Positions 1 to 6,898 of a DNA stretch of 64,000 nt are shown here, one piece after another. Below the pieces are notes generated by a model. The model had not been told where the DNA came from and ran no database searches. It was given only the letters and a program-made list of their open reading frames with translations. Source of the DNA: Pseudomonas sp. CFII64 (GTDB lineage Bacteria; Pseudomonadota; Gammaproteobacteria; Pseudomonadales; Pseudomonadaceae); assembly GCF_000416235.1 (NCBI RefSeq), contig NZ_ATLO01000049.1:474516-538515 (forward strand), in the 5' to 3' direction. A program made the position numbers and the translations under genes. Within the stretch, counting starts at the first letter, position 1, and the number at the start of each line of letters is the position of its first letter.

Positions 1-241
1 AGTTACCCGCGAGCGTCTGTATCTGGACACCATGCAGGAACTGTTCAGCAATACCAGCAAGGTTCTCGTAACCGGCGACAAGGGGCAGAACAATCTGCTT
101 TACCTGCCGCTGGACAAGATGATCGAGAGTGGTCGTAACGGCACTGCCCCGACTACCGGTGCAGCCGCAGCAGCAACTGACGTCGGCACCCGTGCCGCCG
201 AGTTGCAGCAGCGCGATGTGCGTACAAGGGAGAGTCGCTGA
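1..241 (+). CDS. hflK: HflK C-terminal fragment (FtsH protease modulator)
   Basis: This is the last ~80 codons of a gene that begins before the window. The frame opens with VTRERLYLDTMQELFSNTSK, the conserved end of the SPFH/band-7 protein HflK, followed by an Ala/Thr-rich low-complexity tail. HflK forms with HflC a membrane complex on the periplasmic face that modulates the FtsH protease. Its TGA overlaps the ATG of the next gene (TGATG at 239-243), implying translational coupling. The identification relies on the tail sequence and on hflC following directly; most of the protein is not visible. Confidence 0.88.
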   Translation, partial: VTRERLYLDTMQELFSNTSKVLVTGDKGQNNLLYLPLDKMIESGRNGTAPTTGAAAAATDVGTRAAELQQRDVRTRESR

Positions 242-1110
242 TGAGCAATAAATCGCTGATCGCCCTGATTGTTTGTGTAGTGCTGGCGGTGGTTGCCTGG
301 AACAGTCTTTACATCGTGTCCCAGACCGAACGGGCAGTCATGCTCCAGTTCGGGCGGGTGGTTGAGGCTGATGTCCAGCCGGGCCTGCATGTGAAGATTC
401 CTTACGTTAACCAGGTGCGCAAGTTCGACGGTCGCCTGCTGACGCTGGATGCTCCAACGCAACGCTTCCTGACCCTGGAAAAGAAAGCGGTCATGGTTGA
501 TGCCTACGCCAAATGGCGGGTCAAGGACGCGGAGCGCTTCTACACGGCGACTTCCGGCCTGAAGCAGATCGCTGATGAGCGTCTGTCCCGTCGTCTGGAA
601 TCCGGTCTGCGTGACCAGTTCGGCAAGCGTACCCTGCACGAAGCTGTGTCGGGTGAGCGTGATGCACTGATGGCTGACATCACTGCATCGCTGAACGCGA
701 TGGCAACCAAGGAGCTGGGCATCGAAGTCATCGACGTCCGGGTCAAGGCCATCGACTTGCCCAAGGAAGTGAACCGCAGCGTGTTCGAGCGTATGAGCAC
801 CGAGCGTGAGCGGGAAGCCCGCGAGCATCGCGCCAAGGGTAACGAGCTGGCAGAAGGCATTCGTGCCGACGCCGATCGTCAACGTCGCGTGTTGCTGGCT
901 GAAGCCTATCGTGAGTCTGAAGAGGCTCGTGGTGATGGTGACGCCCAGGCTTCCTCGATCTACTCCAAGGCTTACGGCCAGGATCAGGAGTTCTACGCGT
1001 TCTACCGTAGCCTGCGCGCCTACCGTGAAAGCTTCGCGAGCAAAAGTGACGTGATGGTTCTGGATCCAAATAGCGATTTCTTCCGCTATCTGCAAAAATC
1101 CAAGCCGTGA
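241..1110 (+). CDS. hflC: HflC, FtsH protease modulator
   Basis: A 289-residue SPFH/band-7 protein of normal HflC length. An N-terminal membrane anchor (about residues 5-22) is followed by the signature stretch SQTERAVMLQFGRVV and the SPFH domain. A long charged helical region rich in Arg, Glu and Ala (about 185-245) is typical of prohibitin-like assembly. With HflK it forms the large complex that encloses FtsH and restrains degradation of membrane proteins. The start codon overlaps the hflK stop. A strong terminator hairpin lies about 80 bp downstream, so hflKC probably ends its transcription unit there. Confidence 0.95.
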   Translation: MSNKSLIALIVCVVLAVVAWNSLYIVSQTERAVMLQFGRVVEADVQPGLHVKIPYVNQVRKFDGRLLTLDAPTQRFLTLEKKAVMVDAYAKWRVKDAERFYTATSGLKQIADERLSRRLESGLRDQFGKRTLHEAVSGERDALMADITASLNAMATKELGIEVIDVRVKAIDLPKEVNRSVFERMSTEREREAREHRAKGNELAEGIRADADRQRRVLLAEAYRESEEARGDGDAQASSIYSKAYGQDQEFYAFYRSLRAYRESFASKSDVMVLDPNSDFFRYLQKSKP

Positions 1111-1417
1111 TTCACACGTGACTCGAAAGCTCCGCCGGGCGGCAAAACCGTCTGGCGGGGTGATCACTCGGTAAAACCTGTGTATGATGCGGCAGCCGGG
1201 AAATTCCCGGCTTTTTTGCGTCTGCACGATTGATTGGTCGCAGCTTGCAGGTTCCAGAGGAGCCGGGATGCGACAAGATTTTTCGAGGACAGTGGTCCGC
1301 AAGGCCATTCTCGGGCGCTCGTCGTGCCCGCAAGAATGACTGCAGGACTTGACCACTGTCTGCTTTACTCAAGGCTCGCCCCACGGCTTGCCGCCCGGAT
1401 CATAGGGGAATGGCGTA
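1111..1417 (+). other. hflC-hisZ intergenic region with structured RNA-like element
   Basis: This 307-bp gap has no credible gene; the small DUF2065 membrane protein I recall next to hisZ in other pseudomonads is not encoded on either strand. A possible -10 (TATGAT, 1183-1188) with a weak -35 sits just before the terminator hairpin at 1194-1217. Beyond it, GACAGTGGTC (1288-1297) pairs perfectly with GACCACTGTC (1351-1360). Inside that stem, CATTCT plus CGGGC (1306-1316) pairs with GCCCG and AGAATG (1326-1338) apart from a two-base bulge. This nested fold suggests a structured 5' leader or small RNA ahead of hisZ-purA. Confidence 0.45.
1194..1217 (+). terminator. Rho-independent terminator after hflKC
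   Basis: A nine-base inverted repeat AGCCGGGAA / TTCCCGGCT with a one-base centre is followed by a T run. It probably ends the hflKC transcript. Because a possible -10 lies just upstream, an attenuator role for the hisZ transcript is an alternative. Confidence 0.8.
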
Positions 1418-2605
1418 ATGGCAACGGTTGACCGCTGGCTGCTACCAGATGGCATCGAAGAAGTACTGCCACCGGAAGCGGCGCGTATAGAAGTAGCGCG
1501 CCGCCAGGTGTTGGATCTGTTCCAGAGCTGGGGCTATGAATTCGTAGTCACCCCTCATATCGAATACCTCGAATCCCTGCTCACTGGCGCAGGCTCGGAC
1601 CTGGATCTGCGCACCTTCAAGGTGATCGATCCGCAGTCGGGTCGGCAGATGGGTTTTCGTGCCGACATCACGCCGCAAGTGGCGCGCATCGATGCGCACA
1701 CCCTGCGTCGTGAAGGTCCAAGCCGTTTGTGCTACGCCGGCAGCGTGCTGCATGCGCAACCGCGTGCCCTGTCATCGTCGCGCAGCCCGATCCAGTTGGG
1801 TGCGGAGCTGTATGGCGATGCGAGCCCGAGCAGCGACGTCGAAGTGATCAGCCTGATGCTGGCCATGTTGCAGCTGGCCGATGTGCCGGATGTGCATATG
1901 GACCTGGGCCATGTCGGTATCTATCGTGGTCTGGCGCGTGCCGCCGGTTTGTCCGGCGAAGTCGAGCAGCAGTTGTTCGACGCGCTGCAGCGCAAGGCCA
2001 TCGACGAAGTGATTGTCCTGACCGAAAACCTGCCAAGCGATCTGGCGACCATGCTGCGTGCGCTGGTCGACTTGTGCGGTGGTCGTGAAGTGTTGGCAGC
2101 GGCACGTGATCGGCTGGCCAATGCGCCTGCGCCGGTGCTCGCCGCCCTTGATGATCTGTTGACGATTGCCGAGCGCCTCGCTGCCCGCTTCCCTGAGCTA
2201 CCGTTGTATTTCGATCTGGGCGAATTGCGTGGCTATCACTACCACACCGGTGTGGTGTTCGCGGTGTTCGTTCCGGGCGTCGGTCAATCGATCGCCCAGG
2301 GCGGTCGCTACGATGATATCGGTGCCGATTTCGGCCGGGCTCGTCCCGCGACCGGCTTCTCCACGGATCTGAAAACCCTGGTGACACTGGGTCGCGCAGA
2401 AATCCAGTTGCCGACCGGCGGTATCTGGATGCCGGACAGCACTGATGCAGCGCTCTGGCAGCAAGTCTGCCAGCTGCGCAGCGAAGGTCAGCGTGTGGTT
2501 CAGGGTTTGCCTGGGCAGCAGGTAAGTGCAGCGCGTGAGGCCGATTGTGATCGGCAATTGATTCAGCATGGCGAGCATTGGCAGGTAGTGCCGCTGGCCT
2601 CTTGA
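1418..2605 (+). CDS. hisZ: ATP phosphoribosyltransferase regulatory subunit HisZ
   Basis: A 395-residue class II histidyl-tRNA-synthetase-like protein without the anticodon-binding domain, as expected for HisZ. The motif-2 region GFRADITPQVARI is visible near residue 80, and the C-terminal half has the AQGGRYD stretch of the HisRS-like core. HisZ partners the short-form HisG to make the first enzyme of histidine synthesis and carries feedback control. The ATG at 1418 follows an AGGGGA ribosome site. The next gene is purA 54 bp downstream, an order conserved in pseudomonads, so the two are probably cotranscribed. Confidence 0.95.
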   Translation: MATVDRWLLPDGIEEVLPPEAARIEVARRQVLDLFQSWGYEFVVTPHIEYLESLLTGAGSDLDLRTFKVIDPQSGRQMGFRADITPQVARIDAHTLRREGPSRLCYAGSVLHAQPRALSSSRSPIQLGAELYGDASPSSDVEVISLMLAMLQLADVPDVHMDLGHVGIYRGLARAAGLSGEVEQQLFDALQRKAIDEVIVLTENLPSDLATMLRALVDLCGGREVLAAARDRLANAPAPVLAALDDLLTIAERLAARFPELPLYFDLGELRGYHYHTGVVFAVFVPGVGQSIAQGGRYDDIGADFGRARPATGFSTDLKTLVTLGRAEIQLPTGGIWMPDSTDAALWQQVCQLRSEGQRVVQGLPGQQVSAAREADCDRQLIQHGEHWQVVPLAS

Positions 2606-2659
2606 GTTTCCCTGCCGGCCGCCGCCGGCACCAAGTTTGCGTGAATGAGGACAAGTGTT

Positions 2660-3952
2660 ATGGGTAAGAATGTCGTAGTCCTGGGCACCCAATGGGGTGA
2701 TGAGGGCAAAGGCAAGATCGTTGATCTGCTGACCGAACATGCTACCGCCGTAGTGCGTTACCAAGGTGGCCACAACGCCGGTCACACCCTGGTGATCGAT
2801 GGCGAAAAAACCGTATTGCACCTGATTCCGTCCGGTGTCTTGCGCGAAGGCGTGCAGTGCCTGATCGGTAACGGTGTGGTGGTTGCGCCTGATGCTCTCA
2901 TGCGCGAAATCATCAAGCTGGAAGAGAAAGGCATTCCGGTGCGTGAGCGCCTGCGCATCAGCCCGTCCTGCCCGCTGATTCTGTCGTATCACGTGGCGCT
3001 GGATCAGGCCCGTGAAAAAGCCCGTGGCGAGCTGAAGATCGGTACGACCGGTCGCGGTATCGGCCCGGCCTACGAAGACAAGGTTGCACGTCGCGGTCTG
3101 CGCATCGGTGACCTGTTCCATCGTGAGCGCTTCGCAGCCAAGCTGGGCGAGCTGCTCGACTATCACAACTTCGTGCTGGTCAATTACTACAAAGAGCCGG
3201 CAATCGACTTCCAGAAGACTCTTGATGAGTGCATGGAATACGCCGAGCTGCTCAAGCCATTGATGCTGGACGTGACTGCTGCGCTGCACGACATGCGTCG
3301 CGCTGGCAAAGACATCATGTTCGAAGGCGCTCAGGGCTCGTTGCTGGATATCGACCACGGTACTTACCCGTACGTCACCAGCTCCAACACCACGGCTGGC
3401 GGCATCGCCACCGGTTCGGGTTTTGGCCCGATGTACCTGGATTACATCCTCGGTATCACCAAGGCCTACACCACGCGCGTCGGTTCGGGTCCGTTCCCGA
3501 CTGAGCTGTTCGACGACATCGGTGCGTTCCTGGCCAAGCGTGGTCATGAATTTGGCGCAACCACCGGCCGTGCTCGCCGTTGCGGCTGGTTCGATGCGGT
3601 CATCCTGCGTCGCGCCATCGAAATCAACAGCATCTCCGGTATCTGCCTGACCAAGCTCGACGTGCTCGACGGTCTCGAAACCATCAATATCTGCATCGGT
3701 TACGAGAACGAAAACGGAGCAGTGATCGATGCTCCGACCGACTCCGACAGCTACATCGGCCTCAAGCCCGTGTACGAGCAAGTGCCGGGCTGGTCGGAAT
3801 CGACGCTGGGTGCCAAGACCCTTGAAGAGCTGCCTGCCAACGCGCGCGCTTACATCAAGCGTCTGGAAGAGCTGGTTGGCGCGCCAATCGACATTATTTC
3901 GACGGGCCCCGATCGCAACGAAACCATCGTTCTGCGTCACCCGTTCGCCTGA
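2660..3952 (+). CDS. purA: Adenylosuccinate synthetase
   Basis: A 430-residue enzyme of full family length that converts IMP, aspartate and GTP to adenylosuccinate in AMP synthesis. The N-terminal MGKNVVVLGTQWGDEGKGK carries the phosphate-binding loop. The NTTAGG and ATTGRARRCGW stretches of the family are present, as is the C-terminal STGPDRNETI guanine-recognition region. An in-frame ATG lies 15 bases upstream at 2645, but the conserved N-terminus begins at 2660. A strong terminator follows. Confidence 0.98.
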   Translation: MGKNVVVLGTQWGDEGKGKIVDLLTEHATAVVRYQGGHNAGHTLVIDGEKTVLHLIPSGVLREGVQCLIGNGVVVAPDALMREIIKLEEKGIPVRERLRISPSCPLILSYHVALDQAREKARGELKIGTTGRGIGPAYEDKVARRGLRIGDLFHRERFAAKLGELLDYHNFVLVNYYKEPAIDFQKTLDECMEYAELLKPLMLDVTAALHDMRRAGKDIMFEGAQGSLLDIDHGTYPYVTSSNTTAGGIATGSGFGPMYLDYILGITKAYTTRVGSGPFPTELFDDIGAFLAKRGHEFGATTGRARRCGWFDAVILRRAIEINSISGICLTKLDVLDGLETINICIGYENENGAVIDAPTDSDSYIGLKPVYEQVPGWSESTLGAKTLEELPANARAYIKRLEELVGAPIDIISTGPDRNETIVLRHPFA

Positions 3953-3969
3953 TAAGTCGTTGAAACATA

Positions 3970-3997
3970 ACAAAGGGCCGCTTATGCGGCCCTTTGT
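3970..3997 (+). terminator. Terminator after purA
   Basis: A perfect 12-base inverted repeat ACAAAGGGCCGC / GCGGCCCTTTGT around a TTAT loop lies 18 bp after the purA stop and is followed by a T-rich stretch. Confidence 0.88.
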
Positions 3998-4104
3998 CAT
4001 TTTGGCTGTGACACAAGTCACAAAGACGGCACGCTGATTGCTGTAGAAAACCCTCAGAAGCGGTGCCATCATTTTAATGGCGCCGGTGGTGGAGGGATTC
4101 CCCC

Positions 4105-6039
4105 GTGTCAGCTGTCCTCTCGTTATTGCGCAGTCGCTTGCTCCGGCCTGTATTCATTGCCCTTGGTATCGCCCTTTTGGTGCAGGTGCTGGTTGCCGTT
4201 GCTCTTACCCGGAGCACGGTCACCGCCCTTGAGGCTGATCTGGATAAGCGCCTGGGTGTAGATTCGCAACACTTGTCCGCCGAACTGGAGCAGGCAAGTC
4301 GTGAAGTAACTTCCAGCCTGGATACATTGGCCACCAATACCCGCCAGCGCCTGAGCGTCGGCCTTGCCGCACGTCTGAAAGATGAGCAGGCGCAATTACG
4401 CGGCACGCTGGAAAAGGATCTTCAGGATTCGGCAACGGATATGGCTGAGCTGTTAGCGGCGGTTGCTCCTCGGGCAATGTGGGATAACGATACGCCCACG
4501 CTGTCGGAATTTGCCCGTCGTGCCCAGCGCAACCCCAACGTTCTGTTTGTCGTGTATGACGATGCGACGGGCGAGCACCTCACGCGCTATCTGAATCGCG
4601 AAAACCCGCTGATCAAAGCCTTGCTGGCCAAAGGCGAAGGCGAGCGGGCCATGGATAAAGTGCTGAGCGCGGCGAAGAACGATGCGTCGGTGTACTACGT
4701 CGAAGCCTCCATCAGCCCCAATGGCGTGGAAATCGGCAAGGTGCGCATGGGCGTGTCCACCGCTACGGTTGAAGAGAATCTCGTCGCGCTGGACAAGCGT
4801 TTCGCAACTTTGATTACCAGCGGCGAGCAGTTGGTGTCTGACAGCCTGGGTAGCGCCGCCAAGGAAAGCTCGGCGGCGCTGCGCACTCGTCTGGGTTCGG
4901 CGCAAGTCGCGGCCTCGGCCATGAGTGCCAATACCACTTCGGCGGTTCAAGAGGCGGCGGAGACCCTGCGCTGGCGGATCGGCATGGGCCTGGCGTTGGT
5001 CGGCCTTGGCGTATTGCTGCTGCTGGCCGTGGTGCTCGGTCGTCGGGTCGTCAGCAAACTGCTGCTGCTGATTGCGGCGCTGGATGATCTGGCGGCGGGC
5101 GAGGGCGATCTCACCAAGCGCGTCAAACTCGACAGCAACGACGAAATCGGCGACATGGCGGCGGCGGTCAACCGCTTCGTTGCCAAATTGCAGCCGATTG
5201 TGCGCGAGGCGGGCGATGTGGCGCAGCGCACGGGCGTGGAAATCAACGCCATGAGCCTGCGCAATGCTGGCGCTGATGCGGCGGCTGAGTTGCAGCGCGA
5301 CGAAGTGGCGGCAAGTTTGAAGGCCCTCGCGCAAATGGCCGACGAAGCGCAATCGGAAAGTCATGCGATGCAGGCCGCGCTGAAGCAGGTGGTGGATATT
5401 CGCCAGGCCACCGACGAAAACACCCGCACGTCCAATCAGGTCGGCGGTTTGATTGAAGCGCTGGCGGGGCAAGTGGACACCGGCGCGAAAGTCATTGAGC
5501 GCCTGGCCCAGCAGAGTCAACAGATCGAAGTGGTGCTGACGGTGATCCACGGTATCGCCGAACAAACCAATCTACTGGCATTGAACGCAGCCATCGAAGC
5601 GGCTCGTGCGGGTGAGACCGGGCGAGGTTTTGCGGTGGTTGCCGATGAAGTGCGGGCATTGGCCAGCAAGACGCAAAGCTCGACCGGTGACATTCAAGAG
5701 CACATCGTTGCCTTGCAACGCGGAGCCAAGGAAGCGGTCGCGGCGATTGGTGTGGCGGGGCGTCAGGCCAAGGAAGGGCTCGCCGTCTTGCGTGACAGCG
5801 CGAAGTCGCAACAGATCGTGCAGGAGTCGGTGGAGCAGGTGCATGCGGCGATAGGTCTGGCCACTCAGGCAGCGGCGCATCAGGCCGAAGGCGCACAAGC
5901 GGTGCACGGGCGTGTGGAAGTGATTCACGCCCAGGCCCAGCGCGCGGCTCAGGTCGTGGTGGAAACCACGGCGAGCGGCAAGGTGCTCGACAAGCTGGCA
6001 GCGCAGTTGAAGGCGAGCCTGGGGCAGTTCCGGGCTTAA
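4105..6039 (+). CDS. Methyl-accepting chemotaxis protein
   Basis: A 644-residue transmembrane chemoreceptor. A first membrane segment lies at about residues 10-32. A periplasmic sensor domain (about 33-290) follows; its family is not recognised. A second segment (about 292-312) leads to a HAMP linker with NDEIGDMAAAVNRF near 345-360. The cytoplasmic signalling hairpin has its conserved tip at about 483-520 (EQTNLLALNAAIEAARAGE, GRGFAVVADEVR). There is no C-terminal NWETF-type pentapeptide for CheR docking. The start is GTG at 4105 with GGAGGG 8 bases upstream. No che genes are nearby, so the ligand cannot be inferred. Confidence 0.93.
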   Translation: MSAVLSLLRSRLLRPVFIALGIALLVQVLVAVALTRSTVTALEADLDKRLGVDSQHLSAELEQASREVTSSLDTLATNTRQRLSVGLAARLKDEQAQLRGTLEKDLQDSATDMAELLAAVAPRAMWDNDTPTLSEFARRAQRNPNVLFVVYDDATGEHLTRYLNRENPLIKALLAKGEGERAMDKVLSAAKNDASVYYVEASISPNGVEIGKVRMGVSTATVEENLVALDKRFATLITSGEQLVSDSLGSAAKESSAALRTRLGSAQVAASAMSANTTSAVQEAAETLRWRIGMGLALVGLGVLLLLAVVLGRRVVSKLLLLIAALDDLAAGEGDLTKRVKLDSNDEIGDMAAAVNRFVAKLQPIVREAGDVAQRTGVEINAMSLRNAGADAAAELQRDEVAASLKALAQMADEAQSESHAMQAALKQVVDIRQATDENTRTSNQVGGLIEALAGQVDTGAKVIERLAQQSQQIEVVLTVIHGIAEQTNLLALNAAIEAARAGETGRGFAVVADEVRALASKTQSSTGDIQEHIVALQRGAKEAVAAIGVAGRQAKEGLAVLRDSAKSQQIVQESVEQVHAAIGLATQAAAHQAEGAQAVHGRVEVIHAQAQRAAQVVVETTASGKVLDKLAAQLKASLGQFRA

Positions 6040-6053
6040 GTGCCATGACTCCC

Positions 6054-6106
6054 GTAGGACCGGCTTTAGCCGGGAGGACGCTCTCCCGGCTAAAGCCGGT
6101 CCTACG
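6054..6106. repeat. REPIN, family A (inverted REP pair)
   Basis: Two copies of the motif GTAGGACCGGCTTTAGCCGG face each other across a short spacer. The element lies directly after the chemoreceptor stop and abuts the tRNA-Leu duplication. The same motif recurs at about ten places in the window. Confidence 0.9.
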
Positions 6107-6127
6107 GAGAAGCGAACCCCAGAAAGC

Positions 6128-6156
6128 ACAAAACCGAGCACTGGGCTCGGTTTTGT
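6128..6156 (-). terminator. Terminator of first tRNA-Leu copy
   Basis: A 12-base inverted repeat (ACAAAACCGAGC / GCTCGGTTTTGT) lies just 3' of the minus-strand tRNA at 6163-6249. It is symmetric enough to act on both strands. Confidence 0.8.
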
Positions 6157-6162
6157 TTGAAT

Positions 6163-6249
6163 TGGTGCCCAGAAGAAGACTCGAACTTCCACGACCTTGC
6201 GGTCACCAGCACCTGAAGCTGGCGTGTCTACCAATTTCACCATCTGGGC
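6163..6249 (-). tRNA. tRNA-Leu (anticodon CAG), copy 1
   Basis: An 87-nt tRNA read on the minus strand. The acceptor stem GCCCAGA pairs with TCTGGGC, followed by A and an encoded CCA. The anticodon arm CCAGC-TTCAGGT-GCTGG gives anticodon CAG, and the long variable arm is that of a class II leucine tRNA. It has no promoter of its own; upstream on its strand lies the terminator of copy 2. Expression would need read-through. Confidence 0.95.
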
Positions 6250-6278
6250 AGTATGTGGAGAAGCGAACCCCAGAAAGC

Positions 6279-6307
6279 ACAAAACCGAGCACTGGGCTCG
6301 GTTTTGT
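6279..6307 (-). terminator. Terminator of second tRNA-Leu copy
   Basis: The second copy of the 12-base inverted repeat with a five-base loop, placed between tRNA copies 2 and 1. It should stop transcription before copy 1. Confidence 0.8.
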
Positions 6308-6313
6308 TTGAAT

Positions 6314-6400
6314 TGGTGCCCAGAAGAAGACTCGAACTTCCACGACCTTGCGGTCACCAGCACCTGAAGCTGGCGTGTCTACCAATTTCACCATCTGGGC
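6314..6400 (-). tRNA. tRNA-Leu (anticodon CAG), copy 2
   Basis: The same 87-nt sequence as copies 1 and 3, with encoded CCA and anticodon CAG. It has its own promoter (6436-6464) and its own terminator, so it is a complete transcription unit. Confidence 0.96.
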
Positions 6401-6435
6401 AGTATCAACAACAATGTTCGCCGTTGATGGGGCGC

Positions 6436-6464
6436 ACTATACGGAGGGTGTTTTAATCTGTAAA
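6436..6464 (-). promoter_or_regulatory. Sigma-70 promoter of tRNA-Leu copy 2
   Basis: On the minus strand TTTACA (-35) and TATAGT (-10) are separated by 17 bases and followed by a GCGCC discriminator. A GC-rich discriminator is typical of stable-RNA promoters under stringent control. Confidence 0.8.
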
Positions 6465-6536
6465 CCCCTGTTTTGGTTTTAATAAATGCTTTTCGCGCTT
6501 CTGGAAACAAAACAGGGAGCCAGAACGTTAAAATGC

Positions 6537-6560
6537 AAAAACCCGCTTTCGCGGGTTTTT
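6537..6560 (-). terminator. Terminator of third tRNA-Leu copy
   Basis: An inverted repeat AAAAACCCGC / GCGGGTTTTT with a TTTC centre lies 40 bp beyond the 3' end of the minus-strand tRNA. It is unrelated in sequence to the terminators of copies 1 and 2. Confidence 0.82.
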
Positions 6561-6599
6561 GTGAGGCTCAGACGATTGCTGTAATCTCTGACTCTGAAT

Positions 6600-6686
6600 T
6601 GGTGCCCAGAAGAAGACTCGAACTTCCACGACCTTGCGGTCACCAGCACCTGAAGCTGGCGTGTCTACCAATTTCACCATCTGGGC
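6600..6686 (-). tRNA. tRNA-Leu (anticodon CAG), copy 3
   Basis: An 87-nt leucine tRNA of the same sequence as the two other copies, with encoded CCA. It has its own promoter (6720-6748) and a distinct terminator, so this copy or copy 2 is the likely ancestral unit. Confidence 0.96.
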
Positions 6687-6719
6687 AGTACCGAATACGT
6701 CACCGTATCGATGGCGCGC

Positions 6720-6748
6720 ACTATACGGAGCAGGGTTTTAACTGTAAA
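6720..6748 (-). promoter_or_regulatory. Sigma-70 promoter of tRNA-Leu copy 3
   Basis: On the minus strand TTTACA and TATAGT are spaced 17 bases apart with a GCGCGCC discriminator. The layout matches the promoter of copy 2. Confidence 0.8.
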
Positions 6749-6898
6749 GCCCCTGTTGTCGAAAATCCCTTAAAAAATCTGCAGGTGGCGTTTTTTACCC
6801 TCTGACAGTAGCTTTCTAGCGCTGTCTGAGTCTGAAATTTCCCGTTTCAATACGCGTATGCCAAACTAACCGCATATAGACAAGGTGAAAACTCTCTA

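Larger units (their letters stand above)
6106..6405. repeat. Tandem 151-bp duplication containing tRNA-Leu and its terminator
   Basis: Bases 6106-6254 and 6257-6405 are the same sequence, with a period of 151 bp. Each unit holds one tRNA-Leu gene and one terminator hairpin but no promoter. Identity along the unit suggests a recent duplication or continuing gene conversion. Confidence 0.92.

Noticed and set aside
1234..1431. 65-codon plus-strand open frame before hisZ as the DUF2065 gene
   Set aside because: It lacks hydrophobic segments and any resemblance to DUF2065, overlaps the hisZ start, and covers the hairpin element.
6100..6410. CRISPR array suggested by repeated units
   Set aside because: The repeats are two tRNA-containing tandem copies, not short repeats with unique spacers.
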